Part shown: positions 10,250-21,309 of the stretch, one piece after another | Position numbering within the stretch: the first letter of the stretch is position 1 | How the letters are laid out: each line of letters opens with the position of its first letter | Assembly: GCA_963693285.1 (NCBI GenBank) | Contig: OY848925.1 | Location: 3,140,932 to 3,204,931, forward strand | Length of the DNA stretch: 64,000 nt | Direction: 5' to 3' | DNA from: Xestospongia muta | Taxonomy: Eukaryota > Porifera > Demospongiae > Haplosclerida > Petrosiidae | The notes under the pieces: generated by a model | The model's database searches: none | Told to the model about the DNA's origin: nothing | Seen by the model: only the letters and a program-made list of their open reading frames with translations | Position numbers and translations under genes: made by a program

Positions 10250-12130
10250 TTCCAGAGCACTCTGATCCGGGTGGTATATATCTTAAAAGCCCTAGTGTGG
10301 CACTGATGCTTGCTTTAGGAATATGGAATTGGTCTCTATCTCTTATTCAATTGTGAAAAAAATGTTACCAGAATATTCCGGCTTTGTTGTATCAGCAATT
10401 AATGTCTGCAATGACAAAGAGAGCTTAAAAAAGGTACAATGTAAAGACAATTGTTCTTCTATATGTTTAGCTGACACTACTATATAATCCTTCTGAATCA
10501 ACTCTATTTCAGATAACTAGATTTACTCCTTTATTGAAGGCAATTAACACAACAGCTAGATTAGGAATGTATTTCTTGCTGTACCATATTCCACTTGACT
10601 TCTCTTTACTGTACGAAGCTCAAAAGTTACTGCTAGATGGAGGTATCATGGTGGAGGTAGCTTTTATATATTTAATATTTAATTTAATTTGTTATAAAGG
10701 TGTGATACTTAAACCGATACTTAAACCAATAGTTACTCCAATTCTTATTGCTGCTCATCATGTCAATGGGCATTTGCCATCATTAGAGATTGATAATATC
10801 TTCAGTGATGAAAATGAATTTGTATAAGCTCACTAATAAGTTGACTGAGAAAGGAGACTACATTGTTTATATGGGTTCTTCATTAGGTACTAACAGAATA
10901 TACTTGACAAAAAAATACTGAAAATTTTCATGATTATGCAGGCTATGTTGCCTACCTATTGAAAGATGAAAGGAATGCAGCAGTCATTGGATCCTTTACA
11001 GATATGACTAAAGTTTAGAAGTTGCTGAATAAGAAAACATTGGAAGAAGAAACTACAAATGAGTGTGAAGAAATAAACAAAAATGTTAAAGTAAGTCTTT
11101 CACATTAATGTATAACTATCAAGATCACAATGTTTAGATTAGTTACCATTAGAGATTGTTTACATTGAACAACACAGAATATGCTAGCTATCTTGAAATT
11201 TCAAAATAATTCAATGAAAATAGAAAAGGTTTCAATGACTTCAACAATAAAGGTGATAATCAGCCATATAAACACTGATAATTATTAGGGACAATCACTG
11301 ACAAAACTACATCAGAAGTTGGAATCCAGTGTGATTTGTTATCTGAACCAAAATTATCAATTTCATTTTCAGATGAAGATGAAGCTGCTGAGGAAATAGA
11401 CCTCAATACTTCCATTTATGTCCCCTCTGAGAGTCCAAGCTCTGGATCTCAGTTGAGGTAACAGATAAACTTTTAACAGTAAATATTATGTCATTGCTTG
11501 AATTGCTTTTAGCGAGCAAAACATCCCACTCCATTTTAGGAAAACGAATATATTGTTTTTGAGTCATCACTGACAAAGCATTTCAGTAAATGTTTCTATT
11601 TGCCAGTCACCAGATTTGCCAGATGTTGGAAAATTTTCTACTTTATACCAAACATCTGCACTTCAGGCTTTTCATAGTATATGGTAATCTACTTTGTTCC
11701 TAAGTCAAATGCATTTTGGAATGACTATGAGTTAGTATAGCTGAATTTTGTCTGGGTATTATAATTACTATCTACTGATCCTACAATTACATTACAACTG
11801 GCAGCTTTACATTATAATGAAAACTGTAAATGTGAGCAAGGTACAACATCTGATGGTGTTCTGAGATATGATGTGACATTCCCAAAATACAAAAAAGGTG
11901 GACATATTGCTAACAAGATTTTAGAAAAACAGATTTTCAGTAGCAATTATAAAGTACTTATAGGACTGGCCTATTATCCCACTTTTATTAACAGATTATG
12001 TAGCTGAATTGATTGAAGTAACATTACAACTATGTAAGAGCAAATATAGCATTGTAGTACCTCTCCCACTACCTCCAGTGTCTAAAACATTTGAAAAGCC
12101 CAAAAAAACAAGCAGTCAGACAGCATACTA
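10250..12130 (+). pseudogene. Unrecognised decayed multi-exon coding stretch
   Basis: Several short coding-looking segments lie on the plus strand with plausible splice signals: 10290-10435 (MLALGIWNWSLSLIQ, then SGFVVSAINVCNDKE after a frameshift), 10510-10660 (ITRFTPLLKAINTTARLGMY), 11290-11458 (acidic, SISFSDEDEAAEEIDL), 11845-11930 (LRYDVTFPKYKKGGHIANK) and 12000-12130 (YVAELIEVTLQLCKSKYSIV). They probably continue the ParB-like protein upstream, since strand and spacing agree. I do not recognise a domain. Frameshifts and stops show that it is not functional. Confidence 0.35.
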
Positions 12131-12569
12131 GTAGATTTAACCTGTAATAGCTATTAGCCTAATTTAATTTATGTATACAAATTATAATAACTATAATAGT
12201 ACATAATTTACAAGTCTGGTAACTGAAATCCCATGTAGTGTTCTGATGGAAAGAAACTCCTTATCTTTGAAACAGCACATGCTGAAAGAGTTACTTTCAC
12301 TGTGTTAGCTGATGATAAGCAGTATGCTGATATTTCTTAAGCATTGAAACACACATCAACAAATCTTTACTACTCATGTGTATTTCCTTCATTAGACCTT
12401 GAACCATAATGTTGACGAAATGTGTAAAAAACTGTCTGTAGCACCTACACATTCAAACAAACACCATCAAATCTGGGACGCTGAATTATGCATTGAGCTA
12501 TACCTTCCTTTTTCTTTGCAATTACTTCAATTTCACAGCAGCACAAACATACTGTGACAGTTGGCATTA

Positions 12570-12835
12570 TCTCACAGAATGAAAGAAACGATACAAATTG
12601 ATACAAACCGATCAGGCCAGAGTACATGACGACCAGAGTGAGTGATCCATACTGGAACTGATGGTGTTGGGGTGGGAGATGAAGGTTGAGCATTCGGTGG
12701 AGGAAGAAGTGCTTGGGTATGGGGTGGAGTGGTTGGATAATCAAATGAGTCTAAATTAGCAGACTTCAAATGATCAAGAGAAATAACTTTCTGTTGTCTA
12801 TTCATGTCTAGGGTGAAATGAACTTCACACATCTG
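12570..12835 (-). pseudogene. Gypsy retrotransposon pol C-terminal tail
   Basis: The minus-strand frame 12832-12572 encodes VISLDHLKSANLDS, a Pro/Thr-rich linker, and THSGRHVLWPDRFVS. The combination 'V-S-L-D-R-L-K-P-A', proline-rich spacer and 'T-R-S-G-R-x-V-x-W-P-D-R' is the usual C-terminal tail after the integrase of Gypsy (Ty3-type) polyproteins. Nothing of the integrase core was found upstream on this strand, so it is a short fragment, inserted between two plus-strand relics. Confidence 0.7.
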
Positions 12836-12879
12836 CGATAATAAAGTGTGAGCACATTCACAGATATCACATGTTCATT

Positions 12880-14995
12880 TGATGTTAGAGAGATGTCAAA
12901 TTACAGCTGTCCTTTGTGCTCAGAGTTTACTGGTCTTAGATTTCATCATTTGCTGTCACACATTCAGCTTGTTCATTCAAGTAGGTTTTCAAATTATTTG
13001 TGAAATTAATGGCTGTACAAGATGATTTATGCTTATGAAAACACACAGAAACCATCTTTATAGAGACCAGATGATCAACTTCAATCCAGACAGCATTGTG
13101 TATCAACCTTCTCCATTAGTACATAGCCATTCAAAAGTGTCATCTTGTTTTTCCTCTCATACAGGCTTGCAGGTATGCTGTATCAATTAAAGTTATAATT
13201 CTTTGATTTATAAATTTATCATCATTTTATAGACAGTTGAAAAAATAATAAAGGACTCTGCAGCTTAGTGGATATAGAAAACAAAGAAATGAATTAAGCT
13301 ACCACAATCTACCATTCATACATTTATAGAAGATGTAACATTGCTTTTCCAAATTGTACATGATAACATGCACCAGTATGCTATTGCCAAACTTGAGGGA
13401 TCATCCAGTCTTAATCAAGATCAGCTGAGTTGCTTATCAGAAGTTTTTGATTGAAATAACATTTTCTCATCACCTTTTAATGGTTTATAAACAGGCCTTT
13501 TACAGCAGCAATATTTTAAAGATACATTTGACATGATTGTAAGTTTTCTTGTAAGCTCAAATAGGTTTTAGTAATTTTATTTATTCAGGAATCCAAGTTT
13601 CTAAGCCTTGGAACAATGAGAAAGTGGAGAGCAACAAAGTATAACAGTACAAACTGATCTTGTTAAGTTTGAAGTTAGTACATTTGACTGGCTAGGATTA
13701 TTAACAGACCATGGTTACTAGGGACTACTTGCTGATCTCCGAGATGGTAGCATGTTCTTGTCTCATCCACTTTTTTCACTTCATCCTAATAGTTTACCAC
13801 TACTACTCTATTATGACAATGTTGAATTTTGTAATCCCCTTGGATTTAAGTAGCACAAACACAAACTTGGTGGGTGTCTTGTTAATGATATCTTATATTA
13901 TGCTTGCTATATGTGTGTTATTATTCATTGGGTAATTTAAGACCACTTTATCATACAAGGATCAACCAGATTCAATTTCTGGCCCTTGTAAAATGCAAGT
14001 TACATTACCAAATATTCTATGAACAAAATTTTGGAGCCATTTGTAAGGGATGTACAGTGAAAGTGATTTATTTACCTTCAATACTTTAAGTGTATACAGG
14101 GTCACAGCTTTTGGATTCAAGGATATCCCGAAGTAATGTATGGTACCTTAGTTGGTGTTTTAGCTGACAATCCTGCCAGTTGCTCTATTGGTGGCTTAAA
14201 AGTTAAGGCTGTTTAACTATGAATCAACTCAACTATGCAATTGAGAGCATTGAGCTCAGGCATCTTGATTCAATGGACCGTCCATCCTTGATATCATGTA
14301 AGACACTTTTTGTTGATCCAAGCCATTCACTCAAACAGCAAGGTAAAGTTAAAATGGTTCTACAATTATGCTAGAATACCTAGGAGTACAAATGTGGGTT
14401 TGGTTTTTACCTTTGATGATTGGTGAAATGGTTTCAGAAGACAATCCTTATTTGTTGTTATTTGAGATTACTTGAGATTTCACAATATTTGTTTGCTTCC
14501 AAAATTGATGAAGATGATGTAGCTTATACAGATGTCCTAATAACAAAACACCATCAGAAGTTCTGTATTCTCTATCTCTTTAGCTAGTAGACATCAAGTT
14601 CATAATGTTATCAGTTGAAGGAGAATGCTACCCTATTGAAAGCTATTGAGTGTGGACCAGGTAAATAGATGTTTTCTCAAGTGTTATGATGACAGTATAT
14701 AAGCATGAATACATATACAGGACATTAAATATAATCAAAATTACTTTAAACCATATCTTTTCTCTTAATTTTAGAATCTCATCAAAGCATCATTTGTTGT
14801 TTGTCCATGAATGATTGCTACATATATGTTGGGCAAGAGAAAGTATTGTGGGCATTGGAAAGAATACATTTCAAGTTCTACTTATTGTCGGCATCGTGAA
14901 AAATCTCTGAGAAACATGAGAGTGAAGCTTAACAAGTACGACGATGATGGTACCCAGCAGGCCACATCTGATAGTGAGGTTAGCTACTAGTTCAC
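12880..14995 (+). pseudogene. C2H2 zinc-finger protein of a widespread repetitive family
   Basis: It begins with a C2H2 finger (YSCPLCSEFTGLRFHHLLSH, about 12900-12960). In various frames it then shows FIEDVTLLFQIVHDN (13320), FCNPLGFK-like and NLRPLYHTRINQIQFLALVK (about 13930-14000), GTLVGVLADNPASCSIGGLK (about 14145-14205) and PLMIGEMVSEDNPYLLLF (about 14410-14465). The 'ADNPA(A/S)xxxGGFK' and 'QIQFLALVK' blocks belong to a large, poorly described family with an N-terminal C2H2 finger that is repeated in fish, cnidarian and sponge genomes, which suggests a mobile or amplified origin. At least five frameshifts and introns break it. Family assignment is from memory of these motifs, not a search. 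Confidence 0.5.
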
Positions 14996-15387
14996 ACTGG
15001 TTAAGCATGATTTTAGTGAACTGAGTTGTGCTACTTTATACTCTATTGAAGCTCTCGTGCTTATACCTTTTGTTATTTCTTAAAGATTTTTTCAGCACAT
15101 AATAATCGTGCACAAGCAATACCATTAATTTTTGTTACTTTAGTCCCATGTACTGACATGTACATGCATGTAGATAATGAATAATTTTGATTTATAAAAC
15201 TTAAATACTTAAAATCATTTTTTCATTATGATTTTGATACTTCAACCATACATCAAGGTACGACATTATTAATAATAAAAAAAAGTTTAAAATAGTAGAA
15301 TAGAAGTAGTTGTAAAGGTCAGAACATTTCACTTACATCTCAACATCTACTATTCCAACGTCTTCAACTCGGCCTACAAAATATAGG

Positions 15388-16745
15388 ATTTGAACATTGA
15401 GTGATTTACCAAAAAGGAAAAAATGTAACAGTGTCCAGTGGGTGGTGGGAAGGTTTAAGAAGGGGCATTCTGAAATTTCACTTCGGACTACTGAGCAACT
15501 TGCCAATAATCATGTAGCAGCATGCACTCCTGATGTATTGAGTAATTACTTCAATTTACTAGAGCAGACAGTTCTGGATAATGACCTTGTTTCAAAGTGT
15601 AAAATGCGAATGCCTCTCATTCCAAAGTTTGCAAAGGGCATAGTGGCTAAAGGTGTCAAACATCCAAGAGCAGTAACATAAAACCCAGATTACTGCCTTT
15701 GCTTGTTGCAATGCTGCTAGATATTGCTTGCCACCTTTTGTGTTGTTTGACAGGAAATGTCTTAGACCAGAAATGTGTGAGGGTAGGTCCCATGGACAAT
15801 TTATGGTATCTCAGATTCAGGGTGGATAACTAGTGAATTATTCGACTTAAGGTTTGTACATCACTTTTTGTCTCATGCTCCTGCTGCTCATCCTCTACTT
15901 CTATTACTAGATGGGAGCACTCATTGCATTATAATCCTTCAGTTATCAGTAAAGCAGCTGAGGAGAAAGTGATAATTTTCTGCCTGCCACATCATTCATC
16001 ACATGAAACACATCCACTAGATAAAGGCCCATTTGTCCATTAAACCTTCTTGGAAAGAGGTGTGTCAGAAGTTTCTGGCTGACAATCCTGGGAAGCTTGT
16101 TACAAGGTTGATGTTTTCCAATTGTTTGGTGAAGCATGGATGCATTCAATGACTTTAAAAATGTTCAGGCTGGTTTCTACCCCTTGAAAAGGGATATGAT
16201 TGTTCCACTGGTGAAAGAAGCAACCACTAGTACCCTTGCACATTACACTGGGCTGCATGAAGTTTATACCACTGTATAGCCCTGCATGGCAACAACGCCG
16301 ATCTGCTGTTCCTAAATTCACACAGGAAGAAGAGTTGCGTTTTCTGAGAAGATTTGAAGAAGGTTATGGTATAGATTCTGATAATCGCTACAATGTATGG
16401 AGAAAAATGCATTAGTCATCTATCTAATGATGTTAATCCAGAGGCCAATCTATATTCTCCTTTGTCACATGATATTACACTTGTTAAGAGTGATATGACT
16501 ACACATTCATTGGTTCCTGCATTCAATCCTCACATGTATCTATCCCGCAATCCTGATATATTTCAAGTAGTGGTACCTTTATGCAATTCTCAGTCTCAAA
16601 AGAGTATTTCTAATGACTCTACTTTTCTATGTTCCTAAACATAGTGGAAACATTTTCCACTAAGAGAATTTTAGAGATATAGAAGAAAAGGACAAGAAAA
16701 AGCAGGAAGAACTGAGAAAAAGGGAAGAACGAAAGAAGAAAAGAA
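15388..16745 (+). pseudogene. DDE_1 (pogo/jerky-like) transposase
   Basis: The frame at 15388-15680 carries the region before the catalytic core (EISLRTTEQLANNH, ending KFAKGIVAKGVKHPRAVT, the 'I-A-x-x-G-x-K' step of DDE_1). After a shift, ITAFACCNAARYCLPPFVLF (about 15682-15740) and WITSELFDLRFVHHFL, then LLLLLDGSTH (the D of 'LxxDGHxSH') follow. At 15974 comes CLPHHSSHETHPLDKGPF, the 'LPPHTTHxxQPLDxGxF' motif. A K/E-rich helix (KDKKKQEELRKREERKKK) ends the body at 16745 with donor gtaag in phase 1. Cut-and-paste transposases of this group act as DNA strand-transfer enzymes in the nucleus. Several frameshifts inactivate it. The reading start is uncertain because no ATG opens the first frame. 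Confidence 0.75.
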
Positions 16746-16860
16746 GTAAGATTGTTGATATCCCAATACATGTAATCCAAGTTAGAATTGACAAGTTGAA
16801 TATTGAAAAGTTGAATAAACATAAGAATAATTAGCTTTGTGTTAGAATTATTAGTGATAG

Positions 16861-16929
16861 GAAGTGCACCTCCTGAAAAGTCTTCAACTTGTAGAAGCAG
16901 TTCTCAATTGCATTCTAGCTTTGATGATG
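16861..16929 (+). other. Candidate phase 1-1 exon, Ser-rich
   Basis: Between acceptor 'ttattagtgatag' and donor 'gtaagc' lies a 69-base open segment encoding SAPPEKSSTCRSSSQLHSS and then FDD. It enters and leaves in phase 1, the same phase as the donor at 16745 and as every exon of the repeat array that follows. It is therefore the natural link between the transposase body and the array, although transcription is not shown. Confidence 0.5.
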
Positions 16930-17309
16930 GTAAGCATTGTGAGTGTCAAGTAACACCATACAATATGCACTTTAGGTACATGTAGCTTCCTTCTTTCTAT
17001 CTTTGGAGATAATCAATCACTGAGAAACGTTTCTAATGAAGGTACCGTAAATTTGAAGAATTTTGTTGTTACTTATTTTTCGTACCTGCGATTATGTACG
17101 AAAATTATTTAAGCGAATATTAATTTATGCGCATGAACAATATGGTGAAAGAATGGAACATACAAAAATAAATTAAAGCAAAAATTTAATACATGAATAT
17201 TTTTCAACACGAAATATTCCAGATTTATGGTATTACATAAATAATCATGTACTGGAAAGTTGCACATGTAGATTTCTACCACTCTGCTGATTCTGATACA
17301 TGCATGTAC

Positions 17310-18180
17310 CAGTACTCTCACACATACTGAAGCTACTGCTGAATTTTCTTTGTCAACAGGTACAGTATGTTAACTTGTCAATTTTTCTGTCACAAATTGG
17401 TATTACTATCTAGGCACTAGTAGCACTCATAGTCTCACACATGGTAAAGCTACTGCTGAACCTTCTTTATCAACAGGTATGTTAACTTGTCAGTGTTTCT
17501 GTCACTAATTGCACTTGTAGTCTCACACGTGCTAAAGCTACAGCTTGTATGTTTATGTTTTAGTGTTTCTGTCACAAATTGGTATTATTATTTAGGCACT
17601 AGTAGCACTCGCAGTCTCACACATGGTAAAGCTACTGCTGAACCTTCTTCATCAATAGGTATGTTTATGTTTTAGTGTTTCTGTCACAAATTGGTATTAC
17701 TATCTAGGCACTAGTAGCACTCATAGTCTCACACATGGTAAAGCTACTTCTGAACCTTCTTCATCAACAGGTATGTTAGCTTATCGGTACTTCTGTCACA
17801 ACTTGGTATTACTATCTAGGCACTAGTAGCACTCATAGTCTCGCACATGCTAACGCTACAGCTTCATCAACAGGTATGTTTATTGTTTATGTTTTAGTGT
17901 TTCTGTCACAAATATTACTATCTAGGCACTAGTAGCACTTGTAGCCTCAAACATTGTAAAGCTACTGCTGAAGCTTCTTCATTAACTTGTCAGTGTTTCT
18001 GTCACAAATTGGTATTACAATCTAGGGACTAGTAACACTCATAGTTTCACACGTGGTAAAGCTACTGCTGTACCTTCTTCATCAACAGGTATGTTAACTT
18101 GTTAGTGTTTTTGTCACCAATCGGTATTACTATCTAGGCACATGTGGAAAAGCTACCTCTGAACCTTCTGTGGAAACTGT
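17310..18180 (+). repeat. 112-base tandem array carrying a repeated 63-base exon
   Basis: About nine units, basic period 112 bases. Intact candidate exons are 17414-17476, 17596-17658, 17708-17770 and 18026-18088 (63 bases each) and 17820-17873 (54 bases, in-frame loss). Each is preceded by 'ctatctag' or a variant and followed by 'gtatgt', with 49-base introns. All are phase 1-1, so each adds 21 residues beginning T-S-S-T-H-S-L-T-H-G-K-A-T-A-E-P, a Ser/Thr-rich mucin-like repeat. Units at about 17311, 17511, 17926 and 18138 are partial or have lost a splice site. The array follows the DDE_1 transposase relic on the same strand. It could be the Ser/Thr tail of that protein or a simple minisatellite that happened to include one exon. 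Confidence 0.8.
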
Positions 18181-18189
18181 TAATTCTTG

Positions 18190-19700
18190 TCGTATTAATG
18201 TTTTTTCACTGCAGTCTCAAATGACAAGCATTGCATTCTACTTGCAATACCACAGTGCACTCATGCAAATTCTAAACTAGTTGATTTCTAATGACTATAA
18301 ACATACCAGTTGATGAATAATTTTAGAACTAGACTATCATTGATGAAGGTATGTCCAAATGCTCATGTCCACACCCATTCAGATCTCTTAATCTTTGGAT
18401 AAGTGAACTCCTTGCTGAAAGAAATGGTTTGGCTATGCTGTTGTAGTTCTGTCATCAACCAATCCTAGCAACCATAGCATTCTCACTTTGCTAGATCATG
18501 AGAAGAGTTTTGCCGCTCGTACAAATTGACATTATCATCGTCCACCTATGCATCACTATTCATGTTATGATAGGACAGACATTATGGCCTGCTTGAGATG
18601 TAGTAGTGCATAGAGAGAAGAGTTATGATGAACATCTCAATGCTGAAACAAAACATAAGCAAAAGCTGATCAAAACATTCACCCTTATCAGGAAACACTT
18701 GACTGTGTTCTCATCAACTGTAGTTCAATGTTCTCAAATGCATAGCACCAAAATCTTAGACACACCCTATAGGTGCAGGTGAAGATCCACTGGTCAGCTG
18801 TAAAACCAGAAAAACCAGTACCTATTTTGAGTGGTAGTCTACCTACACTGTGTGGTGCACATAGTTATGACATTTCTTTCTTTGTTTTCTCTATATCTCT
18901 TCCACAACTCCATACAGTGTGCGGTTTCTGAGGTCAATGATAGTGTGCTTGATAGTTTTAAAGTATGATAGTTTGGTGAGTACTGAATAATGAATACCAT
19001 AAGCTTTTTTGAAAGTTTACTGGCCAAACATTCTTCAATTTCTGGTGGCCTAATGATGTCAATAAGAGGAGAAAGTATACTTGAAATTAACAAACTTTTA
19101 ATTCCTGCTCTGGATGAAGGATTTGATTATAGTGTGACTGGCTATGAGAAATTTCTACCACCTGTTAAAAACATAGTACTTAACACTGACATGATTACCT
19201 CATTGCAGTTGACATATACAAGTTGTTGTATCCTGGTATTGAGATCAATTCTTTACAGAGATTTGTGAAACAATCATCAAGGGTGTCATTTGAAGGTGAG
19301 ATATTTGGTTCAAAGGCAGCTTCAAGAGACAATAATACTATCATAAGTGCCCATTGGCCAAGCTGTTCTACAAACTTGTGGTAGGAATTTTCCTGTATCC
19401 TTTGGACAATACAATATTTTAAAAATATAACCTACCAGCTGCAAATAGTAATATGAAAAAGAACATCTTATTGGATCATCAGCAATAGTGTGTTATGTGT
19501 ACAAAAAAGATAATGAATGTTGTGCCTTCATTCTGGTTCAGAGAATTTCATCATTGTGTATACATGGTAGTATCAATGTATCTTTCACATATCAAAGAAA
19601 TGAGACTGTTCTTGTATCAATACCCATGCATAAGAAACACCATTGTTGATAATACATAACTATTAATATAAAGATTTTTTCTTAAAATAATTTATGCATT
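18190..19700 (+). other. Decayed coding fragments, not recognised
   Basis: Plus-strand segments look coding but are broken: 18590-18720 (VVVHREKSYDEHLNAETKHKQ, then FTLIRKHLT) and 18990-19270 (SISGGLMMSIRGESILEINK), continuing after a shift as LYPGIEINSLQRFVKQSSRV. A basic, histidine-rich segment at 19590-19640 follows. I see no domain I can name. Style and position suggest another decayed repetitive-element protein. Confidence 0.35.
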
Positions 19701-20159
19701 GTCATAAACTATGTATTCATGTAAACAAGATGTCAATATCAAACACCCAACTAAGGAAGTCATGCACAACAGATCAAAAGCAACAGCTCAATCCACTGTT
19801 CAAACCACCTAATACATTGAATACAAGTGAATGGATAATGACAAACTGCTGTCTAAATGTACAATTATATGAACCCTACAGGTGAAACAACAATGTGAAA
19901 ATAATAATATTAATATACATCAATAAATAATGAGTGTGTACAAATCTTTGATATTAGGACAATCAGCAGCATGGGCGGCAGAAGCAGTATGGCTGGTGTG
20001 GCATTGCCATACCACTTTTTTGTGCATATCCAATGCCATACCACATTTTGAAAGTTACTTAAAATACTATAAATTAATACCAACGCATTCATGATAATTG
20101 CCTTCTCCTAACCTTAAAATAGCTGCAGCATTTATAACAGCCCTGAAGACTATGGAGAA

Positions 20160-20768
20160 ATTGAGCACAAATTTGATTCAGACTCTTTTGAGTTATATAG
20201 CAAAATGGAAAATATTTTGCTCTCTGCTGCCAAAGGAGAACTTGCCTCTTGCGACAACATGGTCCGTGATGTAGTAAGACACTTTAATGGTGACTTGGAG
20301 CAGAGTGATCTAATGAGAGAATTAGCCTTGCTTAAGAATGAAATAACTGGTTGTGAAATCATCTATGATACTTTACGGGCAAACGTTTCAGAGTATCGCT
20401 GTGTCTTCCCACAAGTTTTAAAACTATTGCGGCTATTGTTTGTCATTCCAGCTACATCAGCAACAAGTGAACAGTCATTCTCAGTGCTTCGTCTTGTGAA
20501 AACCCACCTCCGGTGCACTATGAAGCAAGAGAGGCTGAATCATCTAAAGATTTTACGTATTCACAGAGACAGAAAAGTTAATCTAATGAAAGCTATATCT
20601 AAATTGTCTCCCAAAACAGTTAATGTATTAAAGTATTTGGTACACGATAAATTTATATTATTATCAGCACAGGCTCAATGTGTGTGGTTGTATTGTCCTA
20701 TACATATGTCTTTTCAATTTCACTGTGCATATTATTATTACATGTTTGGATTGCCACACCACTTGTAG
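20160..20768 (+). pseudogene. hAT transposase C-terminal (dimerisation) piece
   Basis: One uninterrupted frame from about 20205 to 20768. The core, VLKLLRLLFVIPATSATSEQ, then SFSVLRLVKTHLRCTM and ERLNHLKILRIH (about 20424-20565), is the hAT C-terminal dimerisation motif of ZMYM/TTF-type transposases. DNA-binding and catalytic parts are missing. The left flank at 19971-20045 ('catgggcggcagaagcag..tggcattgccataccac') looks like an element terminus, so this may be an internally deleted copy. The start codon is not certain. Confidence 0.8.
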
Positions 20769-21309
20769 AGTTCAATATCTTCACATTACAATAATGAATA
20801 TCTCTTACCAAATCCATCTTTACAAGCTTTCCCAAAGTCAATCAAAACTGCTTTCATTTGACCATCATGATCTGTGTCTAGCAAAACATTTGTCTTCTTT
20901 AATGTCATTATGAATTATAGATTTTTATTCCAGAGGTTATTCCTAATACGATTGATTTCTAATGCATAGAAGAAAGATCAAGTCTTGTTCTCAGAGAGCA
21001 ACACAGATGTAGTGAATATGATTGGGAATTAATTGCATGGAAGCTAAGAGTTAGCATTTTGTGCGTTGATTGTTGTCATACTTCAACCAACTATGACACA
21101 TTTTAATGACAACAACAAGGGAGTATTTTGCTTCTTGATGGAAGTAATCATTAAACTCACTATTTACTCTTAGTATTTGTATGTAAGCCTTATTCGGACC
21201 AACTGTACCCAAAAAGCATTTTCCAAAATATATATATTTATATCCAGGCAACATGTGCCTGGGCAGGGGAGAGTATTTGTAGGACATGGAAACATGTGCA
21301 AATTCATAG

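Noticed and set aside
17310..18180. CRISPR-like look of evenly spaced repeats
   Set aside because: Both the 63-base and the 49-base parts are conserved between units, so there are no unique spacers. Eukaryotic splice signals bound the conserved block. It is a minisatellite with exons.
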